Shown here in pieces: positions 1 to 6,438 of a stretch of DNA of 16,257 nt. This DNA is from JBBSTY01 sp038235385 (GTDB lineage Bacteria > Actinomycetota > Acidimicrobiia > Acidimicrobiales > Acidimicrobilacustridaceae), in contig JBBSTY010000100.1 in assembly GCA_038235385.1 (NCBI GenBank), positions 1 to 16,257 on the forward strand, given 5' to 3'. Below the pieces are notes generated by a model, which saw nothing but the letters and a program-made list of their open reading frames with translations, searched no databases and was not told the origin of the DNA. Position 1 is the first letter of the stretch, and every line of letters starts with the position of its first letter. A program made the translations under genes and the position numbers.

Positions 1-2
1 CA

Positions 3-791
3 TTCATCGCCTTCGTGGTGTTCGGCGCGCAGGCCGACCTCCTCGAGATCACCACCGAGGAGCACCGGGTCGACGAGGTCCCCCACGGCGTCGACGCCCA
101 CGAGATGCGCCCCGAGATGATCCAGTCGCTCTTCGAGCCGCCGCTCGGCGACCAGATCCGAGCGAGCGACCCCGACCCCGCGGCGCTCGCCGAGGACGCC
201 GACCACGGCATCGTCGTCACCGGCTCGGTGGTGGACCCTCCGACACTCGACTACCTGCGCAACTCGATCGGCATCGCCACGGCGGCCCTCGACGCCGGTG
301 GAGTCGGCGTGCTGAACCTGCAGACCTTCACCCTCTTCGATCCCGAGCGCTGGCGGACGACGGTGTTCGACGCCGATCGCACGCTCGCGCACCGCCTCGT
401 CGCCATCCTCTTCTCCGAGGGGCCCGACAACCGGGACCGCGACGCCGCGGACCCCGACGACACCGACGGCTCCGGCGCGGCCGGCGACGGCGACGACCAC
501 CCAACCAGCCGACGGTGGCTCCACACCCGAGGGATGCGCGTCTTCGGTCGACCCGACCTGAGCATCCACGACGTCGAACCGGACGACTTCGACGAGACCG
601 TCGCGCTCGTGAACGCCCTGATCGCCCAGCTCTCCCGGGGACTGGTCATCGACGACGGCGCAGCCATGGACGTCGGGTCCGAGCGCGGCTCGCTGCACTT
701 CGAGCTCCTCGGTGACGTCGAGGACCCGGACTTCAACAACGAGCACCTCGAGATGACCTGGGACCCGTCCGGACCCGGGCCCCATCGTTGA
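3..791 (+). CDS. Hypothetical protein, 5'-truncated by the window edge (possibly DUF4261-like)
   Basis: The frame is open to the left edge: the first readable residues are FIAFVVFGAQADLL, so the real start lies outside and the GTG codons at 15 and 18 are probably internal. About 262 residues are visible. There are two conserved-looking blocks. The first (about 65-115) reads GIVVTGSVVDPP and NSIGIATAALDAGGVGVLNL. The second (about 170-225) reads HTRGMRVFGRPDL, followed by an acidic stretch, a helix and GLVIDDG. A Gly/Asp-rich low-complexity loop of about 25 residues separates them. The GMxxFGxPDL...xxDG layout recalls the C-terminal part of DUF4261 proteins, but this is from memory and unverified. 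I see no membrane segment or catalytic motif. The gene converges on dapB with 33 nt between the stops, so it does not belong to the minus-strand block. Its function is unknown. Confidence 0.7.
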   Translation, partial: FIAFVVFGAQADLLEITTEEHRVDEVPHGVDAHEMRPEMIQSLFEPPLGDQIRASDPDPAALAEDADHGIVVTGSVVDPPTLDYLRNSIGIATAALDAGGVGVLNLQTFTLFDPERWRTTVFDADRTLAHRLVAILFSEGPDNRDRDAADPDDTDGSGAAGDGDDHPTSRRWLHTRGMRVFGRPDLSIHDVEPDDFDETVALVNALIAQLSRGLVIDDGAAMDVGSERGSLHFELLGDVEDPDFNNEHLEMTWDPSGPGPHR

Positions 792-824
792 CCATCGGGA
801 ATCGGTACCGCCGCAGGCGAACGG

Positions 825-1628
825 TCAGAGGTCCATCAACGAGTCGAGCCCGACCGTCACGCCCGGATGCGACCCGATCGCCCGGATCGCCAGCACCACG
901 CCCGGCATGAACGAGGTCCGGTCGTAGCTGTCGTGGCGCAACGAGAGCGTCTGACCCTCCGTGCCGAGCAGCACCTCCTGGTGGGCCACCAGGCCCCGGA
1001 GGCGAACGGAGTGGACGTGGATGCCCTCGGCCACCGCCGCGCCGCGCGCCCCCTCGACCACGACCGCCGTGGTGGGGTCGGGCGCCCAGTCCGACGACGC
1101 CGCAGCCATCCGCTCGACGGTGTGCATCGCCGTGCCCGACGGCGCGTCGATCTTCTTGTCGTGGTGGAGCTCGATCACCTCCGCGGTGTCGAAGAACGGC
1201 GCGGCGATCTCGGCGAAGCGGATCATCAAGATGGCGCCGATGGCGAAGTTCGGCGCCACCACGCAGTTGCTCGTGGAGAAGCGCGTGCGGAACAGCTCGA
1301 TGTCGTCATCGGTGAACCCGGTGGTGCCCACCACGGCGTGGATGCCGTGATCGGCGAGCCACTGGACGTTCTCGCGGCCCGCCTCGACCTCGGTGAAGTC
1401 CACCGCCACCTCGACGCCGGAATCCGAGAACACCTCGGCGCCCGACCCGAGCTGGATGGGGAGATCGACACCGGTGACCTGACGGAGGTCGAGTCCGGCG
1501 TGGAACGGATCGACCGCCGCGACCAGTTCGAGATCGGCGGCCGCATCGACTGCTCGACAGACGGTGGCTCCCATGCGTCCCCCCGCACCGAACACACCGA
1601 CTCGAACCCTGTGCGACGTCGCGGCCAT
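825..1628 (-). CDS. dapB: 4-hydroxy-tetrahydrodipicolinate reductase
   Basis: A 267-residue protein of normal family length that reduces hydroxy-tetrahydrodipicolinate with NAD(P)H in the diaminopimelate/lysine pathway, in the cytoplasm. The N-terminal Rossmann motif GAGGRMG is at 14-20. GTTGF (101-105) and APNFAIG (125-131) line the cofactor and substrate pocket. The signature IELHHDKKIDAPSGTA (about 152-167) supplies the expected catalytic His155/Lys159 pair and the PSGT substrate-binding loop. The ATG start is well fixed: a TAGGGT box lies exactly 6 nt upstream and there is no Shine-Dalgarno sequence, which points to a leaderless mRNA. It follows the M16 peptidase gene with a GC-rich hairpin between them, so it is probably its own transcription unit. 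DapB downstream of a pnp/M16 block is a familiar actinobacterial arrangement. Confidence 0.96.
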   Translation of the reverse strand: MAATSHRVRVGVFGAGGRMGATVCRAVDAAADLELVAAVDPFHAGLDLRQVTGVDLPIQLGSGAEVFSDSGVEVAVDFTEVEAGRENVQWLADHGIHAVVGTTGFTDDDIELFRTRFSTSNCVVAPNFAIGAILMIRFAEIAAPFFDTAEVIELHHDKKIDAPSGTAMHTVERMAAASSDWAPDPTTAVVVEGARGAAVAEGIHVHSVRLRGLVAHQEVLLGTEGQTLSLRHDSYDRTSFMPGVVLAIRAIGSHPGVTVGLDSLMDL

Positions 1629-1634
1629 CGCGCC

Positions 1635-1640
1635 ACCCTA
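1635..1640 (-). promoter_or_regulatory. Candidate -10 box of a leaderless dapB promoter
   Basis: On the minus strand TAGGGT is followed by six bases and then the dapB ATG (1628-1626). This TAnnnT-N6-start spacing puts the transcription start at the initiation codon. No clear -35 hexamer or Shine-Dalgarno sequence is visible. Confidence 0.6.
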
Positions 1641-1688
1641 TCGGCCGAGACGACGGCGACTGCCGGGAAGCGGCGACGCGCGCGGCGA

Positions 1689-1714
1689 CCTCCACCGCCC
1701 GGTCGGGCGGGAGG
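1689..1714 (-). terminator. GC-rich hairpin after the M16 peptidase gene
   Basis: The arms CCTCC-CGCCC and GGGCG-GT-GGAGG (minus strand) form about 10 base pairs with a 2-nt bulge and a GACC tetraloop. The hairpin starts 8 nt after the M16 stop codon and lies ahead of the dapB promoter. No U-tract follows, as is common for proposed terminators in high-GC actinobacteria. Confidence 0.5.
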
Positions 1715-1722
1715 CGAACCGG

Positions 1723-3042
1723 TCAGCGCCGACGAGCTGCGCTCGCCGCCAGCCGAGGGTCGTCGGCGTCGAACGGCCCCACGGCGGCCACCGCACGCGG
1801 TCCGGTGAAGATGCGCAGCATCACCCGGTGGACGTCCTCACGGGTGACGGCGCGGATCCGTTCCACGTGCTCGCGGATCGAGGTGACCTCACCCCGGATG
1901 ATCATGCTCCCGCCGAGCCGCGCCATGCGGCTGCCGGAGTCCTCCAGGCCGAGCAGCATCGACCCCTCGAGGTAGCCGAGCGCGACGCCGTGCTCCTCCT
2001 CGGTGATGCCGTCGGCGAGCATCTCGTCGAGGACGTCGTCGAGGACGGTCAGCACCTCGTCGGTGTGCTTGGGCGCCGTCCCGGCGTACACCGTGGCCAG
2101 ACCGCAATCGGAGTACGAGGACATCGACGAGTACACGCTGTAGGCCAGGCCCCGCTCCTCGCGGACCTCCTGGAACAGCCGGCTCGACATCCCGCCACCC
2201 AGCACCTGGTTGGCGACGTAGTACGCGTACCGGTCGGGATCGTCGTAGTGCAGTCCCCGCCATCCGAACATGAGGTGGACCTGCTCGGTGGGCCGGCGCA
2301 CGACCACGAGGCGATCGACCTCGGGGGTGGGCGCGACGCGCTCGAGGCCGGCGCCGGGCCCGAGACCCTGCAGGCTCCCGGACACGCCGTCGACCACCTC
2401 CTCGTGGCGGAGGTCGCCGGCCGCCACCACCACGACCTCGCTCGGGCGGTAGTGGTCGTGGTGGAACCCGGCGATCTCGTCGCGGCCCAATGACTCGATG
2501 GTGTCGGGCACGCCGAGGGTCTCCCGGCCGAGCGGGTGCCCGGGGAAGACGGCCTCCATGAGTTGCATGTGCAGCACGTCGTCGGGGGTGTCCTCGGCCA
2601 TCAGCAGCTCTTCGAGGATCACCTCGCGCTCGGCATCGATCTCCTGCGGACGGAACGCGGGCCGCTCGACGACGTCGCCGAGCAGCTCGAGGCCGAACGC
2701 CAGCTGCGGTGCCGGGAGCCGGGCGTAGTACGCGGTGTGCTCGCGCGACGTGAACGCGTTGATCTCCCCGCCGACGGCATCGACCGCCATCGAGATGCTC
2801 CGGGCGCTGCGATCCTCGGTGCCCTTGAAGAGCAGGTGCTCGAGGAAGTGGGACGCGCCGGAGAGGGCGTCGGACTCGTCGCGTGAGCCCACCCCGACGT
2901 AGAAGCCGATCGAGACCGACGTGGCCTCGGGCATCCGCTCGGTGACGATGCGGAGGCCGTTGGCCAGCGTCGTGGTCTCGATGGTGGGCTCCGGTCCGAC
3001 GCGGTACGTCGGCGACGACGAGCCCGGTGCGGGGCCCGTCAT
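1723..3042 (-). CDS. M16 family zinc metallopeptidase (processing peptidase-like)
   Basis: A 439-residue protein of the size typical for single-unit M16B peptidases (insulinase/mitochondrial processing peptidase superfamily). The inverted zinc motif HFLEH is at 65-69. The distal glutamate ligand fits Glu145 in ILEEL, 76 residues after His69, the spacing seen in MPP-beta. The N-terminal domain starts with LANGLRIVTERMPEATSVSIGFYVGVGSRDE and the middle has GHPLGRETLG. The C-terminal M16 half has FGWRGLHYDDPDRYAYYVANQVLGGG and SSRLFQEVREERGLAYSVYSS. I chose the ATG at 3042. Longer readings to 3321 would overlap the pnp tail and add a low-complexity Ala/Val stretch. It lies 64 nt after pnp, matching the pnp/mlpA(ymxG) neighbourhood of Firmicutes and actinobacteria, so co-transcription with pnp is likely. 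The substrate is unknown. Confidence 0.92.
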   Translation of the reverse strand: MTGPAPGSSSPTYRVGPEPTIETTTLANGLRIVTERMPEATSVSIGFYVGVGSRDESDALSGASHFLEHLLFKGTEDRSARSISMAVDAVGGEINAFTSREHTAYYARLPAPQLAFGLELLGDVVERPAFRPQEIDAEREVILEELLMAEDTPDDVLHMQLMEAVFPGHPLGRETLGVPDTIESLGRDEIAGFHHDHYRPSEVVVVAAGDLRHEEVVDGVSGSLQGLGPGAGLERVAPTPEVDRLVVVRRPTEQVHLMFGWRGLHYDDPDRYAYYVANQVLGGGMSSRLFQEVREERGLAYSVYSSMSSYSDCGLATVYAGTAPKHTDEVLTVLDDVLDEMLADGITEEEHGVALGYLEGSMLLGLEDSGSRMARLGGSMIIRGEVTSIREHVERIRAVTREDVHRVMLRIFTGPRAVAAVGPFDADDPRLAASAARRR

Positions 3043-3106
3043 GTCCGTCGTCGGTCCGGGTGGGACCGACGATCCGGGTGTGCGGGGATCAACGAACGCG
3101 GCCGGA

Positions 3107-5599
3107 TCAGTCGCGACGGCCGCGACCGCGACCGCCACCGCTGCGACCCGGGCCGCTGCGACCACGGCCGCCGCCGGAACCGCTGCGACCGCCGCCGCCA
3201 CCACCGGTGGCGGTGGTGTCGGGGCCGAGGTCACCGAACTCCTCGCGGACCTCGCTGTCGAAGGAGTCCTCGAAGGACACGTACTCGCGATCGGCGCCGT
3301 CGTCGCCGCCTTCGGGGGCATCGTCGGTCTTGGAGCCCCGATCCGACGAACCGCTCGAACTGCTCGAACTGCTCGAACTGCTCGAACTGCTCGAACCGCT
3401 CGATCGGGAGGACCCGCCGCCGTCGCCGCCGAGCGGGGTCACCGGCGAGAGCGACACCTTGCCCTGGGGGTCGACGTCCTCGACCTTGACCTCGACCTCC
3501 TGGCCGAGGTCGAGCACGTCCTCGACCTTGTCGATGCGCTTGCCTCCACCCATCTTCGAGATGTGGAGGAGGCCGTCGCGGCCCGGGAGGATGTTGACGA
3601 AGGCGCCGAACTTGGTGATGTTCACGACGCGGCCCGTGTAGGTCGCGCCGACGTCGGCGGTGGGCGGGTTGAGGATGAGCCGGATCTGGCGCTCGGCCTC
3701 GGCGACGGCTCCGCCATCGGTGGAGCCGATGGAGACGACGCCGACCATGCCGTCGTCGTCGACGCTGATGTCTGCGCCCGTCTCCTGCTGGATGGCGTTG
3801 ATGACCTTGCCCTTGGGCCCGATGACCTCACCGATCTTGTCGATCGGGATCTCGAAGCTGATGATCTTCGGGGCGCTCTCGCCGACCTCGGGGCGGGGCT
3901 CGGCGATGGCGCCGGCCATGACCTCGAGGATGGCCAGGCGGGCGTCTCGGGCCTGGTTGAGCGCACCGGCGAGGACGTCGGCGGGGATGCCCTCGATCTT
4001 GGTGTCGAGCTGCATCGCGGTGACGAACTCGGACGTGCCGGCGATCTTGAAGTCCATGTCGCCGAACGCGTCCTCGGCGCCGAGGATGTCGGTGAGGGTC
4101 GTGTACTTGTCATCCGCGTAGACGAGACCCATGGCGATGCCGGCGACCGGCGCCTTGATGGGCACCCCGGCGTCCATCAGCGACAGCGTGGAGCCACAGA
4201 CCGACGCCATCGACGTCGAACCGTTGGAGGACATGACGTCGGAGACGGTGCGCAGCGTGTAGGCGAACTCGGCCTTGGTGGGCAGGACGGGCACCAGGGC
4301 CCGCTCGGCGAGGGCGCCGTGGCCGATCTCGCGACGCTTCGGGCCGCGCATGAAGCCGGTTTCGCCGGTGGAGTAGGGCGGGAAGTTGTAGTGGTGCATG
4401 TAGCGCTTGCGGTCGTGGATGTCGAGGGTGTCGAGCATCTGCTCCATGCGGGGCATGCCGAGCGTGGCGACGTTCAGGACCTGGGTCTCACCGCGCTGGA
4501 ACAGACCCGATCCGTGCACCTGCGGGAGCACGGCCACCTCGGCCGACAGCGCTCGGAGGTCGGTGGGGCCGCGCCCGTCGATGCGGGCGCCCTCGTTGAC
4601 GATCCGGTTGCGCACGATCGACTTGGTGAGTGCACGGAACGCGCCCTTGATCTCCTTCTCGACGTTGTCGTTGCCGTCGAACTGCGGGGCGATCTCGGCG
4701 ATGAGGGTCTCACGGAGCTCGGCCTCGGCTGCGAGGCGCTCGTGCTTGTCGGCAACCTTCTGCACCTCGACGGCGCGGTCGCGACCGGCGGACTCGACGG
4801 CCGAGAAGACCTCGGGCGAATAGTCGGTGACGACGGTGTACTCCATCGGCTCGGCGACGCCGTGCTTGTCCTGGAGCTCACGCTGCATCTTGACCGACTC
4901 GCGGATCCAGGTCTTCGCCGCCTCGAGCCCACCGGCGATGACCTCTTCGGTCACCTTCGGTGCGCCGGCCTCGAACGCCTCCCACGACGCCTCGGTGCCG
5001 CCGGCCTCGACCATCGAGATGGCGACATCGTCGTTGTCGAGCACGCGCCCGGCGACCACCATCTCGAAGGTGGACGTCTCGCCCTCCTCGTAGGTGGGGT
5101 ACGGGATCCAGGTGCCGTCGGTGCTGAACGCGATGCGCACGGCGCCGATCGGCCCGTCGAACGGGATGCCCGAGAGGCTCAGGGCGGCGGAGGCGCCGTT
5201 GATGATCGACACGTCGTGCGGGTTGACCATGTCGGCGGCCAGCACGGTGCCCACGACGTGGACCTCGTTGCGGTAGCCGTCGGGGAAGCACGGGCGCAGC
5301 GGACGGTCGGTGAGGCGGCAGGTCAAGATGCCCTGGTCGCTGGTCTTGCCCTCACGACGGAAGAACGAGCCGGGGATCTTGCCCGCGGCGTACATGCGCT
5401 CCTCGACGTCGACGGTCAAGGGGAAGAAGTCGGCGCCGTCGCGGGGGCTCTTGGCGCCGGTGGCGGTGACGAGCACGATCGTGTCGCCGATGCGCACGGT
5501 GACGGCGCCGTCGGCCTGGCCGGCGAGCTTGCCGGCTTCGAAGGTGAGGGTCTTGTCGGAACCGGTCACGGGACCGGAGACGGTGATGGCTTCAGCCAT
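3107..5599 (-). CDS. pnp: Polyribonucleotide nucleotidyltransferase (PNPase)
   Basis: An 830-residue phosphorolytic 3'-5' exoribonuclease; actinobacterial homologues are often annotated as guanosine pentaphosphate synthetase/PNPase (GPSI). The order is RNase PH core 1 (about 10-230), an alpha-helical linker (230-325), core 2 (about 335-565), KH (about 582-645, GxxG as IGPKG 593-597) and S1 (about 651-719, YTGRVVNITKFGAFV). The DILGAED and GDMDFK block (504-518) carries the acidic metal-site residues of core 2. The ATG at 5599 is fixed by a strong AAAGGAG Shine-Dalgarno sequence 7 nt upstream and by the family start MAEAITVSGP. The tail from about 724 is unusual: a 14-serine run, an acidic segment, then a Gly/Arg-rich end (RGRSGPGRSGGGRGRGRRD). 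It follows rpsO, with a long leader hairpin between them. Confidence 0.97.
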   Translation of the reverse strand: MAEAITVSGPVTGSDKTLTFEAGKLAGQADGAVTVRIGDTIVLVTATGAKSPRDGADFFPLTVDVEERMYAAGKIPGSFFRREGKTSDQGILTCRLTDRPLRPCFPDGYRNEVHVVGTVLAADMVNPHDVSIINGASAALSLSGIPFDGPIGAVRIAFSTDGTWIPYPTYEEGETSTFEMVVAGRVLDNDDVAISMVEAGGTEASWEAFEAGAPKVTEEVIAGGLEAAKTWIRESVKMQRELQDKHGVAEPMEYTVVTDYSPEVFSAVESAGRDRAVEVQKVADKHERLAAEAELRETLIAEIAPQFDGNDNVEKEIKGAFRALTKSIVRNRIVNEGARIDGRGPTDLRALSAEVAVLPQVHGSGLFQRGETQVLNVATLGMPRMEQMLDTLDIHDRKRYMHHYNFPPYSTGETGFMRGPKRREIGHGALAERALVPVLPTKAEFAYTLRTVSDVMSSNGSTSMASVCGSTLSLMDAGVPIKAPVAGIAMGLVYADDKYTTLTDILGAEDAFGDMDFKIAGTSEFVTAMQLDTKIEGIPADVLAGALNQARDARLAILEVMAGAIAEPRPEVGESAPKIISFEIPIDKIGEVIGPKGKVINAIQQETGADISVDDDGMVGVVSIGSTDGGAVAEAERQIRLILNPPTADVGATYTGRVVNITKFGAFVNILPGRDGLLHISKMGGGKRIDKVEDVLDLGQEVEVKVEDVDPQGKVSLSPVTPLGGDGGGSSRSSGSSSSSSSSSSSSSSGSSDRGSKTDDAPEGGDDGADREYVSFEDSFDSEVREEFGDLGPDTTATGGGGGGRSGSGGGRGRSGPGRSGGGRGRGRRD
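3353..3397. repeat. Five tandem 9-bp units encoding the PNPase polyserine tract
   Basis: The plus strand reads gctcgaact four times in a row, then gctcgaacc. On the coding strand each unit reads AGT TCG AGC (GGT TCG AGC at one end), so gain or loss of a unit changes the tract by three residues without a frameshift. This is an in-frame, slippage-prone minisatellite. Confidence 0.9.
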
Positions 5600-5644
5600 G
5601 GAAGTGCTCCTTTGCGGGTACCGCAGTGCGGACACCCGGTTGGA

Positions 5645-5741
5645 TCCGGAGCGAGGCGACGTCAGTTCCCAGTGGTGAAGGTCACGATCGTGGTCGGTGC
5701 CGGAGACCGTGGCACTCACCACTGGCAGCTGACGTTCCGGA
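5645..5741 (-). ncRNA. Long branched hairpin in the pnp leader (probable RNase III-type processing site)
   Basis: Arms at 5659-5678 and 5716-5735 are inverted repeats matching at 18 of 20 positions. Inside, 5697-5701 pairs with 5711-5715 (gtgcc/ggcac), and cacgatcgtg at 5683-5692 is self-complementary. Outside, tccgga at 5645-5650 can pair with tccgga at 5736-5741. The structure lies in the rpsO-pnp intergenic region, about 60 nt before the pnp start. In E. coli and Streptomyces this region is known to carry an RNase III-cleaved hairpin that controls pnp mRNA. That this structure does the same is inferred from position and shape. Confidence 0.65.
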
Positions 5742-5878
5742 CCAGGCGTCCAGATCAGGTGGTGGTGTGTGTGTGTGGTGTGGTGATGTTGCGCTCCCAC
5801 CGGGCCGCCCGGTTCGGGCAGGCGCAGCGGTGAACGGCGAACGGCGACCCGTGGGCCGCCGCTCTGGGTGGGTCGTGC

Positions 5879-6166
5879 CTAGCGGCGCAGGCCGAGCTTG
5901 GCGATGATCGCCCGGTACCGCTCGATGTCGTTCTTCTTGAGGTAGTCGAGCAGCCGCCGGCGACGACCGACGAGCATCAGCAGACCCCGCCGACTGTGAT
6001 GGTCCTTCTTGTGGGCCTTCAAGTGGGCGGTGAGGTGTTCGATGCGGTCGGTGAGCAGTGCGATCTGGACCTCGGGCGATCCCGTGTCGGAATCGTGCAG
6101 CTTGTGCTGATCGATCGTCGACGACTTCGCGGGAAGGTTCGCTGGGAGTCGGTTTGCGCTGGGCAT
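5879..6166 (-). CDS. rpsO: 30S ribosomal protein S15
   Basis: A 95-residue protein, slightly longer than the usual 88-89 because of a short N-terminal extension (MPSANRLPANLPAKSS). The S15 hallmarks are all present: DTGSPEVQIALLTDRIEHLTAHLK (27-50), the 16S rRNA-binding KDHHSRRGLL (54-63) and the ending RRRRLLDYLKKNDIERYRAIIAKLGLRR. It binds the central domain of 16S rRNA early in 30S assembly. The ATG at 6166 was chosen as the last upstream start that keeps the family N-terminus; a longer reading to 6238 adds residues unlike S15. The Shine-Dalgarno sequence is weak (AGAAAG about 13 nt upstream). It lies directly upstream of pnp, the usual rpsO-pnp pair, and the 5' region contains foldable inverted repeats. 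Confidence 0.96.
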   Translation of the reverse strand: MPSANRLPANLPAKSSTIDQHKLHDSDTGSPEVQIALLTDRIEHLTAHLKAHKKDHHSRRGLLMLVGRRRRLLDYLKKNDIERYRAIIAKLGLRR

Positions 6167-6223
6167 GGTGCTTCGGTGTCTTTCTGGAAGTGGGTGTCGG
6201 ACCCGGCCGCCTGGCCCGTCCTG

Positions 6224-6306
6224 GTCCCGTGGGTGCACATGCCCATCGGGGCAGTCGGGACGCAGCCGGCAGCCACGTGTCGTGCACCTCGGAAGCGAGG
6301 CGGCAC
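6224..6306 (-). promoter_or_regulatory. Structured region upstream of rpsO (candidate S15 leader)
   Basis: Three hairpins can be drawn in the 140 nt before rpsO. One is a 6-bp stem, 6224-6229 with 6256-6261 (gtcccg/cgggac). It encloses a second stem, 6240-6244 with 6249-6253 (tgccc/gggca, 4-nt loop). Further upstream 6287-6291 pairs with 6296-6300 (cctcg/cgagg, 4-nt loop), extended by 6282-6285 with 6303-6306. I could not recognise a -10 box, so it is unproven that all of this is transcribed. Confidence 0.35.
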
Positions 6307-6357
6307 AACAGCCGACAACGGTAGCAGCAGCGCCGCCGACATCGGGAATCGCTGGTA

Positions 6358-6380
6358 CGACGCCGATCGGGTCGGCGTCG
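6358..6380 (-). terminator. Perfect 9-bp hairpin after the hydrolase gene
   Basis: cgacgccga (6358-6366) and tcggcgtcg (6372-6380) pair perfectly around a 5-nt loop. The hairpin starts 58 nt after the hydrolase stop, in the 272-nt gap before rpsO. There is no U-tract. It probably ends hydrolase transcription, with the rpsO promoter beyond it. Confidence 0.45.
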
Positions 6381-6438
6381 GTTCGCCCGGATCGACCGAC
6401 GCGGCCACCGGGCCCGCGCCCCGCGCCATCGGGTCCGC

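Noticed and set aside
3043..3321. N-terminal extension of the M16 peptidase
   Set aside because: It overlaps the 3' part of pnp and encodes Ala/Val/Pro low-complexity sequence unrelated to M16. The ATG at 3042 gives a normal-length protein.
3340..3410. Short tandem repeats as a CRISPR-like array
   Set aside because: The units are 9 bp, directly adjacent without spacers, and encode polyserine inside pnp.
5600..5800. N-terminal extension of PNPase
   Set aside because: It would run through the leader hairpin with a His-rich sequence. The ATG at 5599 has an excellent Shine-Dalgarno sequence and the family N-terminus.
2921..5833. A 970-codon open frame on the plus strand
   Set aside because: It lies antisense to pnp and the M16 gene. 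Its product is Asp/Gly/Leu/Val-rich with repetitive RTARTART from the reversed serine repeat and shows no domain. Long antisense frames are expected at this GC content.
6167..6438. A small RNA or tRNA gene between rpsO and the hydrolase
   Set aside because: I found no acceptor/T-loop signature or convincing promoter; only hairpins that fit a terminator and an rpsO leader.
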